DNA of 64,000 bases from Streptomyces sp. NBC_01231 (GTDB taxonomy: Bacteria > Actinomycetota > Actinomycetes > Streptomycetales > Streptomycetaceae): assembly GCA_035999765.1 (NCBI GenBank), contig CP108521.1, positions 7,812,001 to 7,876,000 of the forward strand, read 5' to 3'. This document shows positions 43,809 through 52,396 of this stretch, piece after piece. Numbering within the stretch: the first letter of the stretch is position 1; every line of letters starts with the position of its first letter. The notes beneath the pieces are model-generated. The model saw only the letters and a list, made by a program, of their open reading frames with translations, searched no databases and was not told the DNA's origin. The position numbers and the translations under genes were made by a program.

Positions 43809-44519
43809 TCATCCGTGCAGCCCGCACTCGGTCTTGTTGCGGCCCGCCCAGCGGCCGGCGCGGGCGTCCTCGCCCTCCAGGACGCGGCGGGTGCAGGGTG
43901 CGCAGCCGACGGAGGCGTAGCCGTCCATCAGCAGCGGGTTGGTGAGGACACCGTGCTCGGTGACGTACGCGTCCACGTCGTCCTGGGTCCAGCGGGCGAT
44001 CGGGGAGATCTTGACCTTCTGGCGCTTCTCGTCCCAGCCGACGACCGGGGTGTTCGCCCGGGTGGGGGACTCGTCGCGGCGCAGCCCGGTCGCCCAGGCC
44101 GCGTACTCCTTGAGGCCTTCCTCGAGCGGCTGGACCTTGCGCATCTTGCAGCACAGGTCGGGGTCGCGGTCGTGCAGCCTGGGGCCGAACTCCGCGTCCT
44201 GCTCGGCGACCGTCTGCCGCGGCGTCAGCGTGATGACGTTGACGTCCATCACGGCCTCCACCGCGTCCCGGGTGCCGATGGTCTCCGGGAAGTGGTAGCC
44301 GGTGTCGAGGAAGACGACGTCCACGCCCTTCCTCACCCGGGACGCGAGGTGGGCGACCACCGCGTCCTCCATCGAGGAGGTCACGCAGAAGCGCGCTCCG
44401 AAGGTGTCGACCGCCCACTGGAGGATCTCCAGCGCGTCGGCGTTCTCCAGGTCACGGCCCGCCTGCTCGGCGAGCGCCTTCAACTCCTCGGTCGTACGGG
44501 CTTCCTGAGCCGTTGTCAT
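43809..44519 (-). CDS. cysH: Phosphoadenylyl/adenylyl-sulfate reductase
   Basis: 236 residues from ATG 44517-44519, overlapping the zinc-ribbon stop (ATGA). PP-loop remnant CVTSSMEDAVVAHL, VVFLDTGYHFPET, and the C-terminal catalytic Cys232 in KTECGLHG. The iron-sulfur pattern C123-C124 and C206xxC209 (GCAPCTRR) marks the 4Fe-4S type, which usually reduces APS directly; the neighbouring cysC would then serve mainly for PAPS. Electrons come from thioredoxin. APS versus PAPS preference is not resolved by sequence alone. Confidence 0.94.
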   Translation of the reverse strand: MTTAQEARTTEELKALAEQAGRDLENADALEILQWAVDTFGARFCVTSSMEDAVVAHLASRVRKGVDVVFLDTGYHFPETIGTRDAVEAVMDVNVITLTPRQTVAEQDAEFGPRLHDRDPDLCCKMRKVQPLEEGLKEYAAWATGLRRDESPTRANTPVVGWDEKRQKVKISPIARWTQDDVDAYVTEHGVLTNPLLMDGYASVGCAPCTRRVLEGEDARAGRWAGRNKTECGLHG

Positions 44520-44695
44520 ATCTGGTCCCGTCCGTTGTCGGCCCGCTGAACACCCCGGGCCAGCAGCCCGAGGAACTTCAGCTGGAATGCGCGATTGCAT
44601 GCCGCGCATTCCCAGGCACCGTGACCTTCGTCGTTCGGACGCAGGTCCTCGTCGCCGCAGTAGGGGCAGTAGAAGGGGGCGGCCCGCTCGCTCAT
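44516..44695 (-). CDS. Small zinc-ribbon protein of the sulfite-reduction operon
   Basis: 59 residues, ATG 44693-44695. It overlaps the sir stop and the cysH start by 4 bases each, so it is translated between them. Four cysteines in FYCPYCGDE and WECAACNRAF form a CxxC...CxxC zinc ribbon (or rubredoxin-like) site. The tail QLKFLGLLARGVQ is predicted helical. Its tight coupling suggests a role in Sir/CysH function such as electron transfer, metal delivery or assembly. No experimental role is known to me. Confidence 0.85.
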   Translation of the reverse strand: MSERAAPFYCPYCGDEDLRPNDEGHGAWECAACNRAFQLKFLGLLARGVQRADNGRDQI

Positions 44696-46389
44696 GAGAG
44701 GGCCTCCTCGGATGCGCGGGTGGCCCAGGTGGCGAAGCGCTCGCCGTCCTCGCGCTCGTCCTGGAAGCGCTTGAGGACGCGCTCGACGTAGTCGGGCAGC
44801 TCGTCCGAGGTGACCTTCAGGCCGCGCACCTTGCGGCCGAAGCCGGCCTCCAGACCGAGCGCGCCGCCCAGGTGCACCTGGTAGCCCTCGACCTGGTTGC
44901 CGTCCTTGTCGAGGACCAGCTGGCCCTTGAGACCGATGTCCGCCACCTGGATACGGGCGCAGGCGTTCGGGCAGCCGTTGATGTTGATGGTGATCGGCTC
45001 GTCGAACTCCGGGATGCGGCGTTCCAGTTCGTCGATCAGCGCGGAGCCCCGCTGCTTGGTCTCGACGATGGCGAGCTTGCAGTACTCGATGCCGGTGCAG
45101 GCCATGGTGCCGCGCCGGAACGCGGAGGGCTTGGCGGTCAGGTCGAGGGCCTGGAGGGCTTCGACCAGCGACTCGACCTGCGCCTCCTCGACATCGAGCA
45201 CGATCATCTTCTGCTCTACGGTGGTACGGACCCGGCCCGAGCCGTGGGCCTCGGCGAGCTCCGCGATCTTCGTGAGCGTCGCGCCGTCCACGCGGCCCAC
45301 CCGCGGGGCGAAGCCGACGTAGAAACGCCCGTCCTGCTGCCGGTGCACGCCGACGTGGTCGCGCCAGCGCTCCACGGGCGCGGCGGGCGCGGGGCCGTCG
45401 ACGAGCGCGCGCTTGAGGTACTCGTCCTGAAGGACCTGGCGGAACTTCTCCGGGCCCCAGTCGGCGACCAGGAACTTCAGCCGGGCGCGGGTGCGCAGGC
45501 GCCGGTAGCCGTAGTCGCGGAAGATGCCGATCACGCCCGCCCAGACGTCCGGGACCTCGTCCAGCGGAACCCAGGCTCCGAGCCGGACGCCGATCTTCGG
45601 GTTGGTGGACAGGCCGCCGCCGACCCACAGGTCGAAGCCGGGGCCGTGCTCGGGGTGCTCGACTCCGACGAACGCCACGTCGTTGATCTCGTGGGCGACG
45701 TCCAGGAGCGGGGAGCCGGAGATCGCGGTCTTGAACTTGCGGGGCAGGTTGGAGAATTCGGTGCTGCCGATGAACCGGCTGTGGATCTCGTCGATGGCCC
45801 AGGTGCCGTCGATGATCTCGTCCTCGGCGATACCGGCGACGGGCGAGCCGAGGATCACGCGGGGCGTGTCACCGCAGGCCTCGGTGGTGGACAGGCCGAC
45901 CGCCTCCAGGCGGTTCCAGATCTCGGGCACGTCCTCGATCCGGATCCAGTGCAGCTGGATGTTCTGCCGGTCGGTGATGTCGGCGGTGCCGCGCGCGAAC
46001 TCCTGCGAGATCTCGCCGATGACCTGCAGCTGGCGGGTGGTCAGCCGGCCGCCGTCGATACGGACGCGCAGCATGAAGTACTTGTCGTCCAGCTCCTCCG
46101 GCTCCAGGATCGCGGTCTTGCCGCCGTCGATCCCGGGCTTGCGCTGGGTGTACAGACCCCACCAGCGCATCCGGCCGCGCAGGTCGTTGGGGTCGATCGA
46201 GTCGAATCCGCGCTTGGAGTAAATCGTCTCAATGCGTGTCCGCACATTGAGACCGTCGTCGTCCTTCTTGAACTGCTCGTTGCCGTTGAGCGGGGTGTGG
46301 TGCCCCGCGGCCCACTGACCCTCACCGCGGTGACGGCTCACCTTGCGGCGGGGAGTCGCGGCAGCAGGATTCTGCGGGGTGGCGGCCAT
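44692..46389 (-). CDS. sir: Ferredoxin-dependent sulfite reductase (NirA/SirA type)
   Basis: 565 residues from ATG 46387-46389 (AAGGA upstream). Two ferredoxin-like and two siroheme-binding repeats: LTTRQLQVIGEISQEFARGTADITDRQNIQLHW is split in the first. The second half binds 4Fe-4S-siroheme via FRRGTMACTGIEYCKLA and ININGCPNACARIQ. It reduces sulfite to sulfide with six electrons from ferredoxin. Nitrite reductases share the fold, but the cys neighbours decide for sulfite. First structural gene behind a leader peptide. Confidence 0.96.
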   Translation of the reverse strand: MAATPQNPAAATPRRKVSRHRGEGQWAAGHHTPLNGNEQFKKDDDGLNVRTRIETIYSKRGFDSIDPNDLRGRMRWWGLYTQRKPGIDGGKTAILEPEELDDKYFMLRVRIDGGRLTTRQLQVIGEISQEFARGTADITDRQNIQLHWIRIEDVPEIWNRLEAVGLSTTEACGDTPRVILGSPVAGIAEDEIIDGTWAIDEIHSRFIGSTEFSNLPRKFKTAISGSPLLDVAHEINDVAFVGVEHPEHGPGFDLWVGGGLSTNPKIGVRLGAWVPLDEVPDVWAGVIGIFRDYGYRRLRTRARLKFLVADWGPEKFRQVLQDEYLKRALVDGPAPAAPVERWRDHVGVHRQQDGRFYVGFAPRVGRVDGATLTKIAELAEAHGSGRVRTTVEQKMIVLDVEEAQVESLVEALQALDLTAKPSAFRRGTMACTGIEYCKLAIVETKQRGSALIDELERRIPEFDEPITININGCPNACARIQVADIGLKGQLVLDKDGNQVEGYQVHLGGALGLEAGFGRKVRGLKVTSDELPDYVERVLKRFQDEREDGERFATWATRASEEALS

Positions 46390-46514
46390 GGTTGATACGT
46401 CCTTCGGGACAGGCGGGAAAGCGGCTCTGACCTGCGCATGTGCGCGCACGGGAGTACGTGCGCGGCGCTGCGCGGGAATGAGACGGAAGGGGAATGTCGG
46501 ACTTGCCGGGGCTG

Positions 46515-46598
46515 TCAGCTCGCTGGACAGATGGCGCTGGACATGCGGCCGAGGTCGACGTGCCGCCGACTCACCAAGGCAATTCCAGTTCCAGACAT
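46515..46598 (-). CDS. Cysteine-containing leader peptide upstream of sir
   Basis: 27 residues, ATG 46596-46598, stop 46515-46517, 125 bases before the sir ATG. It matches the Streptomyces 'putative leader peptide' pattern: central SRRHVDLGRMSSAIC (residues 10-24) and a short tail PAS. The only Cys is residue 24, near the end. Ribosome stalling at that codon when Cys-tRNA is low would let the downstream RNA refold and open the sir operon; this is inference from known cysteine attenuators. No Shine-Dalgarno is obvious, so the mRNA may be nearly leaderless. Confidence 0.8.
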   Translation of the reverse strand: MSGTGIALVSRRHVDLGRMSSAICPAS

Positions 46599-46620
46599 GA
46601 CGGAAGCGTGTCATGGCGAT

Positions 46621-46655
46621 CTGGACACAGTCCAGCTTTGTCCGTCATGCGGACA
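46621..46655. promoter_or_regulatory. Two adjacent palindromes in the sir promoter region
   Basis: CTGGAC-ACA-GTCCAG (46621-46635) and TGTCCG-TCATG-CGGACA (46639-46655) are both perfect, separated by 3 bases, and start 22 bases upstream of the leader peptide ATG. Both carry GGAC/GTCC-type half-sites. They could be operator copies for a sulfur-responsive regulator overlapping the promoter. No -10/-35 pair is certain. Confidence 0.5.
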
Positions 46656-46725
46656 TCCTTGTCCCGAATGGCGAGACGGAGGTGTTGTCGGTCACATGAT
46701 GCGCAGGCGGTCTTGTCCGCGCAGG

Positions 46726-47298
46726 TCAGGCAGGGTAAGCGCCAGGCCAGGGGCCGGGTGCGGTCACCTGGGGCTGCTCCTCGACCCTGGTGTCGAAGAG
46801 CTTGAAGCCGCGCCGAAGATAGTTGTCCATCGCGTGCTCGCCGTCCAGGGTGCAGGTGTGCAGCCACACCCGCTTGGTCGGCGGCACCCCGGGCTGACGG
46901 TCCGCGAGGTCCCAGGCGCGGGCGACCCCGTACGACAGCAGGTGCCCGCCGATCCGTCGGCCGCGGAAGGCCGGGATCAGGCCGAAGTAGGCGATCTCCA
47001 CGACCCCGTCGTCCTGCGCGTCCAGCTCCACGTACCCGGCGGGCGTCCCCCGGTCGTAGGCCACCCACGTCTCCACGCCCGACCGGTCCAGGTGCTCCTG
47101 CCACCGGGCGTACGTCCAGCCCAGCCGGTCGATCCACCGGATGTCCCCGCCGACGGACGCGTACAGGAAGCGGCTGAACTCGGAGGAGGGGACCTCGGAG
47201 CGCACGATCCGCACGTCCCCCTCCGGCGCGGCGGCCGGCAGGAGGTCGGTCGGGGAGGTCTGCTCCAGGGACCAGGTGGTCACGGGGATGTTGGTCAT
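46726..47298 (-). CDS. GNAT family N-acetyltransferase
   Basis: 190 residues, ATG 47298. Acetyl-CoA-binding motif A is VEIAYFGLIPAFRGRRIGGHLLSYG (split: IAYFGLIP, then RGRRIGG). Motif B region is YLRRGFKLFDTR. Transfers an acetyl group to an amine; substrate unknown. It is upstream of the sir leader on the same strand, but the 127-bp gap with operator-like palindromes suggests separate transcription. Confidence 0.9.
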   Translation of the reverse strand: MTNIPVTTWSLEQTSPTDLLPAAAPEGDVRIVRSEVPSSEFSRFLYASVGGDIRWIDRLGWTYARWQEHLDRSGVETWVAYDRGTPAGYVELDAQDDGVVEIAYFGLIPAFRGRRIGGHLLSYGVARAWDLADRQPGVPPTKRVWLHTCTLDGEHAMDNYLRRGFKLFDTRVEEQPQVTAPGPWPGAYPA

Positions 47299-47396
47299 GA
47301 CGGTCAGGGAATCACGACCACGATCGGTCTGTCGATCGCCTGCCCGGCCGCCTCACGTGCGCTGCCGGGCCGACGCGTACGGGTTGCCTCGCCCCG

Positions 47397-48707
47397 CTAC
47401 TTCAGGGCCCTGTCGATCGAGGCCAGCGGCAGGGCGAACAGCATCCGCTCCGACTGGGCCCACACCTCACCGCTCTCCTCCCAGTAGGAGAGGGACGGGG
47501 TGTCCGGGATCCAGCAGTTGCGCCGCTCCTCGGGCCCGCACCGGGTGGCCTGCGCCCCGTCCCGGTTCTGCCGCCACAGCGTGCCGTGCCCGTCGCCCGA
47601 GCCGACGCGGGCCACGTACCAGTTGTCGCGGTACGACAGGACGCCGCCGATGTCGGAGCCCTCGGTCTTGTACGCCTCGGAGGGGCCGGCGCGGCCGGTG
47701 GTGTCGGTGGCCAGCAGTCCGGCCCGGGCGGTGTGCGTCGGGGCTGCGGAGGCCGGGGCCGTGGAGAAGGAGTAGCGCCACAGGCGGGCGGGCCGGTCCT
47801 CGTCGGCGGCGGGCTGCGAGCTCGCGACCAGGCTGTCCGGCCTCGTGGTGCGGTCGAGGGAGATGTTCTCGGGTCGGACGGCGCCGTCCGCGCCGGTCAG
47901 CCGGTACGACCCGACGGCGGGCAGCACGTACCGGTAGCCGTGCGCCGACCAGCCGTCGCCCACCCGGCCCACCGCGTCCGCGTCCACCGTCGTGCGCTGG
48001 ACCCGGTTCATGTCGTACACGTACAGGGCGTCGCGCCCCTTGTCACCGGCGGTGACCAGCAGTTTGTCCTGGTACCAGACCATGCCGGACAGCCGCGAGG
48101 CGAGCGCCCGGTAGTCACGGCCGCCGTCGACCGGGACGACCAGCAGGACCCAGGTGTAGCGGAGGCGGCCCAGGTCGTTGGCGTCGACGAAGGCGACCCG
48201 GGCGAGAGCGCGGCCGGGCGTGTCGGCGGTCTGGGACCAGCCGGAGAGGATCACCCGGTTCTGGCCCCAGACGCCGTCGTCGTCGGCGTCCCCGGAGGTG
48301 GTGACCGCGCCGGCCCGCCAGGAGCGGGTGTCGGCGGCGTTCCAGCAGTAGGCACGGGTGGCGGCGGGCTCGACGGGCAGCGCCGTGCGTTCCTCGCCCG
48401 CGCAGGAGCCCGGGGCACGCAGGCTGTCGTCGGCGTCGTCGAGGACGGCACCGACGCCCACCGGCCGGCCCATCGCCGAGGCGAGCCGGTCGAGGGAGCG
48501 CTGCGGCACCTGCTTCGCCTGGAGCTCCAGCGCGGCGGTGTCGGTGGCCGAGGAGAGCGGCTTCAGGGCCCCGGGGTTGCCGTCGACCGTGGCCTGCGAG
48601 GCGCTGATCAGGGTGGCCGCGCCGGTCAGCGCGAGAGCGGTCCCGGCGAGGAAGGCACGCAGTGCTCTGCCCCGCTTGCGCCGACGGTGTCTGCCGCGCT
48701 GTTTCAT
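47397..48707 (-). CDS. Secreted protein of unknown function
   Basis: 436 residues from ATG 48705-48707 (GGGAGG upstream). A very basic N-terminus (KQRGRHRRRKRGR) and hydrophobic core (ALRAFLAGTALALTGAATLI) give a signal peptide or anchor. The mature part has repeated short strands ending in W/Y (RNCWIPDTPSLSYWEESGE, DTRSWRAGAVT, GTLWRQNRDG), compatible with a beta-propeller. Cysteines occur in pairs (GSCAG/AYCWN and RCGPEERRNC). No family recognised; similar 'secreted protein' genes are common in Streptomyces. Confidence 0.8.
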   Translation of the reverse strand: MKQRGRHRRRKRGRALRAFLAGTALALTGAATLISASQATVDGNPGALKPLSSATDTAALELQAKQVPQRSLDRLASAMGRPVGVGAVLDDADDSLRAPGSCAGEERTALPVEPAATRAYCWNAADTRSWRAGAVTTSGDADDDGVWGQNRVILSGWSQTADTPGRALARVAFVDANDLGRLRYTWVLLVVPVDGGRDYRALASRLSGMVWYQDKLLVTAGDKGRDALYVYDMNRVQRTTVDADAVGRVGDGWSAHGYRYVLPAVGSYRLTGADGAVRPENISLDRTTRPDSLVASSQPAADEDRPARLWRYSFSTAPASAAPTHTARAGLLATDTTGRAGPSEAYKTEGSDIGGVLSYRDNWYVARVGSGDGHGTLWRQNRDGAQATRCGPEERRNCWIPDTPSLSYWEESGEVWAQSERMLFALPLASIDRALK

Positions 48708-48855
48708 GCATCCTCCCGAGGCGGGCAACTGCGCCTGGTGATCCGTACGTTGACCGAGGAGCAGGTGGGGTGGCCCGTAGACGGATGCTACGGCAGTCGG
48801 AGGCCGTGGGGGACGAAGACCCTGCAATTATGCGGAAGATGTACTCCTGGGGCGT

Positions 48856-50226
48856 TCAGGTTGTCGCGACGGCGTGCGGCGGCTCGACGTCCCGTTCGGG
48901 TCCGCTCGACGTTCCGTTCGGGTCGGCCCGGGGTCTCGTGCGGACCGGCTCCGTGGCGCGCGCGGTCACCACCGCCGGAGCCGTCGAGTGCGGCAACAGG
49001 TCGCGTGGGTCGGCGGGCAGGAGCACCTCGACCTCCGCGTCCTCGCCGAATCGGTACGGCCGGTGCTCCAGCAGCCCCCCGAGATAGCGCCGTACCCGGG
49101 ACATCTCGGCGCGCACGGTCACCGTACGGGCCGGGTCGCCGAACATGTCCTCGGCCAGGCCCGCCGCACTGCGGCCGCTCCGGTGCCGGGCCAGCAGGTA
49201 CAGCAACTCGGCGTGCCGGGGTGTCAGTTCGTGGCTCCACGAGCCCGCGCAGCCCGACACGGTCACCGAACAGCGCCGGGGCAGCGCCAGGTCCAGCACG
49301 ATCCGGGTGATGCCGCCGGGCACCGGCTCCTCGGCGACCCGGACCAGCCAGCCGCCCGCCAACGGCTCCAGCGCGCACAGCCCGAGCGACGGCAGCCACC
49401 GGCGGCCCGGCGACAGCGACTTGGGCAGCGGCACCCGGTTCGTGTACGGCATCCCGGTCACCGTCGCGGTCCAGCCGTCCCGGTCCACCACCACGGCCCG
49501 CCCGTCGAGCCCCGCCAGCACCGGGGCGCCCACCGCGCGCAGCCGCTCCAGCGAGGCCAGGTGCAGCTCCCGCAGCCTCGACTCGGCGAGCTTGGCCACC
49601 GAGTCCACCCAGGCGAGCGTGGCCGGGTGCATGGTCTCCAGCGGTCCGCTGACGTCCACCACGCCGATCAGCCGCCCGTCCCGCGGATCGGTGATCGGGG
49701 CGCCCGCGCAGGTCCAGGCGGCGTGCGAGCGCACGAAGTGCTCGGAGGCGAAGACCTGCACGGGACGCCGTACGACGGCCGGAGTACCCACGCCGTTGGT
49801 GCCGACGACGTCCTCCCGCCAGTCGGCGCCGAGAGCGAAGCCGAGCCCGTCGGCCTTGTGCAGCACGGGCGAACTGCCCTCGCGCCACAGCACCCGGCCC
49901 TCGTCGTCGGCGATCACCATGATGTGGTGGGCGACGTCCGCGACCGACAACAACCCCTCCCGCAGCACCGGCAGCACATGCCGCAGGGCAGTCGTCTCCC
50001 GGCGCCGCCGCACCTCCTCGTGGGACAGCAGCCCCGTTCTGAAGTCGTGGTCGGGATCGACCCCGCCGCGCAGCATCCGTCCCCAGGACTGCTCGATCAC
50101 CGGGCGCGGCGCGACGGGCGCGCGTTGCCCGGACAGCCTGGCGGAGCGGACCTCGCGGAGTACCCGGGCCGCCCGCGCCGAGTCCACGACGGCGAGCCGT
50201 GTCACGTCGGTCGGCGAGAGCGCCAC
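48856..50226 (-). CDS. GAF-domain transcriptional regulator (AcoR-like, no AAA domain)
   Basis: 456 residues from GTG 50224-50226 with GGGGGAG just upstream; an ATG at 50313 is possible but lacks such a site. RPVIEQSWGRMLRGGVDPDH and VADVAHHIMVIADDEGRVLWREGS match the sensory N-terminus of sigma-54 AcoR-type activators. The GAF region includes GTNGVGTPAVVRRPVQVFASEHF and GRLIGVVDVSG. There is no AAA+ ATPase; instead a C-terminal winged-helix-like region (LTPRHAELLYLLARHRSG ... VRAEMSRVRRYLGG) probably binds DNA. Target unknown. Confidence 0.82.
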   Translation of the reverse strand: MALSPTDVTRLAVVDSARAARVLREVRSARLSGQRAPVAPRPVIEQSWGRMLRGGVDPDHDFRTGLLSHEEVRRRRETTALRHVLPVLREGLLSVADVAHHIMVIADDEGRVLWREGSSPVLHKADGLGFALGADWREDVVGTNGVGTPAVVRRPVQVFASEHFVRSHAAWTCAGAPITDPRDGRLIGVVDVSGPLETMHPATLAWVDSVAKLAESRLRELHLASLERLRAVGAPVLAGLDGRAVVVDRDGWTATVTGMPYTNRVPLPKSLSPGRRWLPSLGLCALEPLAGGWLVRVAEEPVPGGITRIVLDLALPRRCSVTVSGCAGSWSHELTPRHAELLYLLARHRSGRSAAGLAEDMFGDPARTVTVRAEMSRVRRYLGGLLEHRPYRFGEDAEVEVLLPADPRDLLPHSTAPAVVTARATEPVRTRPRADPNGTSSGPERDVEPPHAVATT

Positions 50227-50367
50227 TGGTCTCCCCCTAAGCAGGCTCGGGACAACCGGTGGGTGTCGTCTTTCGGCCACGGCCGACCGGTCCGTCTTGA
50301 CTGTCCGTCTCATAGTGCCGTCTGCCCCGGGACGGAAGGGCACAGTCCGCACACAGTCACCAACAAG

Positions 50368-50386
50368 TTGCAACCCCTTGCAACCC
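50368..50386. promoter_or_regulatory. Tandem TTGCAA repeats upstream of the GAF regulator
   Basis: TTGCAACCCC TTGCAACCC is a 10-base direct repeat; each unit contains the palindrome TTGCAA. It lies about 145-160 bases before the regulator start in a 362-bp non-coding gap (50227-50588), and is a plausible regulator-binding site. Apart from this and the hairpin at 50467-50500, I see nothing else in the gap. Confidence 0.4.
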
Positions 50387-50466
50387 TGGTGGGTCGGCCG
50401 CACTGTGCTTGACACTTGAGCGACGCTGCCCCGAGCGGTGTCACCGGCCCGGAACGGGCCCAGGGC

Positions 50467-50500
50467 GGGGGTGGTGCCGTGTCGGCGCAGCACCACCCCC
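50467..50500 (-). terminator. Terminator after the AidB-like gene
   Basis: GGGGGTGGTGC and GCACCACCCCC, perfect 11-base arms with a 12-base loop, 88 bases past the acyl-CoA dehydrogenase stop on its strand. Confidence 0.7.
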
Positions 50501-50588
50501 GCGTCCCGTGCGCGGATGCGGACACCGCGTGTCCGAGGCGCTCAGATCGGGCCGCCGGCGGACCAGGCCGTCGGGAGCCGCCGACGGC

Positions 50589-52223
50589 TCAGGACTCCGG
50601 CCGTGCCCGTTCCACCACGGACGCCAGGTCCAGGGTGCTGGGCAGGGTGCCGAAGGCCGCGCCGCCGTCGCCGCCCAGGCGGCCCGCGCAGAACGCGTCG
50701 GCGACCTCCGACGGCGCGTACCGCACCAGCAGCGAGCCCTGGAGCACCAGCGCCAGCCTTTCAGCCAGTCGCCGCGCCCGTCCCTCGACGCCCTCCAGAT
50801 CGCCGAGTTCGGTCAGCAGGTCCTTGACCGCCGCGTCCAGACGGTGATCGGCGCCGCGCGCCTTGCCGACCTCCATGAGGTAGGCGTTCAGGGCCTGCGG
50901 CTCCCGCTGCAGAGCCCGCACCACGTCCAGCGCCTGGACGTTCCCGGCGCCCTCCCAGATCGAGTTGAGCGGCGACTCGCGCACCAGCCGGGGCAGACCG
51001 GACTCCTCGACGTAACCGCTGCCGCCCAGGCACTCGGCGGCCTCGACCGCCACCGGCGGGCACCGCTTGGTCACCCAGTACTTGGCGGCCGGCACCGCGA
51101 TCCTGAGCAGCGCCCGCTCCTGCTCGCCACCGTCGTCGTAGGCCGCCGCGAGCCGCAGTGCGAGGGTGGTCGCCGCCTCGGACTCCAGGGCCAGGTCGGC
51201 CAGCACGTTGCGCATCAGCGGCTGGTCGGCGAGCGGGTCGCCGAACGCCTCGCGGTACGTGCAGTGGTGGACGGCCTGCGCCACGGCCTGCCGCATCAGG
51301 CCCGCCGACCCCAGCACACAGTCGAGGCGGGTCGCGGCCACCATCTCGATGATGGTGCGTACCCCCCGTCCCTCCTCGCCGACCCGGCGCGCCCAGGTCC
51401 CGTCGAACTCGACCTCCGCGGAGGCGTTGGACCGGTTGCCCAACTTGTCCTTGAGGCGCTGGATCATGAACACGTTGCGGTCGCCGTCCGCCAGCACGCG
51501 CGGCACCAGGAAGCAGGTGAGCCCCTCCGGTGCCTGCGCCAGCACCAGGAACCCGTCCGACATCGGCGCCGAGCAGAACCACTTGTGGCCGGTCAGCTCG
51601 TAGGTACCGTCCTCCGCGAGGGGGGTGGCGGCCGTCGTGTTGGCGCGTACGTCGCTGCCGCCCTGCTTCTCCGTCATGCCCATTCCGAACAGCGCCCCGG
51701 CCTTGAGCGGGGCCGGTCGCAGCTCGCGGTCGTAGACCATGGACGTCAGCCGCGGCTCCCACTCCGCGGCGAGCGCGGGGTCGGTGCGCAGGGCGGGCAC
51801 CGCGGCGTGGGTCATGGACAGGGGACAGAGATTGCCGGCGTCGACCTGCGTCCACACCAGGAACGCTGCGGCCCGCCGGACATGCCCGCCGGGCCGTGTC
51901 CAGGCCGCGGTCAGGCCCGCCGAGACGCCCTTGCCGAGCAGTCGGTGCCAGGCGGGATGGAAGTCGACCTCGTCGAGACGGTGGCCGTAGCGGTCGTGGG
52001 TGCGCAGCCGCGGCGGGTTCTCGTTCGCCTGCGTCCCCCACTCCTGCGCCTGTGCCGAACCGGAGGCCCGGCCGAGCGCCGCCAGCTCGCCGTGCACCTC
52101 GTCGAGCAGATCGGGGTCGGTGTGCCGCTCCACCGCCTCCGTCAGGGTGCGGTCGGCGGTGAAGACGTCGTATCCGACCAGCGGCGGAGGCTGATTGGTC
52201 ACGGTGTGGGTGCTGCCTGCCAT
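50589..52223 (-). CDS. AidB-like acyl-CoA dehydrogenase
   Basis: 544 residues from ATG 52221-52223, the same size as E. coli AidB (about 540). Flavoprotein fold: LFGMGMTEKQGGSDVRANTT, TGHKWFCSAPMSDGFLVLAQ and the FAD-binding C-terminal GGSGYVEESGLPRLVRESPL with NSIWEGAGNVQALDV. AidB-type proteins belong to the isovaleryl-CoA dehydrogenase group, bind FAD and DNA, and respond to alkylation damage; some relatives act in catabolism. Both are possible. No fatty-acid genes adjacent. Confidence 0.9.
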   Translation of the reverse strand: MAGSTHTVTNQPPPLVGYDVFTADRTLTEAVERHTDPDLLDEVHGELAALGRASGSAQAQEWGTQANENPPRLRTHDRYGHRLDEVDFHPAWHRLLGKGVSAGLTAAWTRPGGHVRRAAAFLVWTQVDAGNLCPLSMTHAAVPALRTDPALAAEWEPRLTSMVYDRELRPAPLKAGALFGMGMTEKQGGSDVRANTTAATPLAEDGTYELTGHKWFCSAPMSDGFLVLAQAPEGLTCFLVPRVLADGDRNVFMIQRLKDKLGNRSNASAEVEFDGTWARRVGEEGRGVRTIIEMVAATRLDCVLGSAGLMRQAVAQAVHHCTYREAFGDPLADQPLMRNVLADLALESEAATTLALRLAAAYDDGGEQERALLRIAVPAAKYWVTKRCPPVAVEAAECLGGSGYVEESGLPRLVRESPLNSIWEGAGNVQALDVVRALQREPQALNAYLMEVGKARGADHRLDAAVKDLLTELGDLEGVEGRARRLAERLALVLQGSLLVRYAPSEVADAFCAGRLGGDGGAAFGTLPSTLDLASVVERARPES

Positions 52224-52313
52224 GTCACGGAACCTACCCGTCATGCCGGAGGTCACCACCATGACATGGCGCGGGGCGGCACGGGCATGGCGTGGCGCGG
52301 GGGGGGCACGGGT

Positions 52314-52360
52314 GGGTGAGGCGGGCGGTGCGGTCCACGGTCGCACCGCCCGCCTCACCC
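52314..52360 (-). terminator. Very strong terminator of the diaminopropionate operon
   Basis: A perfect 19-base stem (GGGTGAGGCGGGCGGTGCG and its complement) with a 9-base loop, 37 bases after the sbnA stop. It ends the five-gene operon. Confidence 0.9.
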
Positions 52361-52396
52361 CGCGCGGCCCACCCGCCCGGGCTTCCGGCAAGCCCC

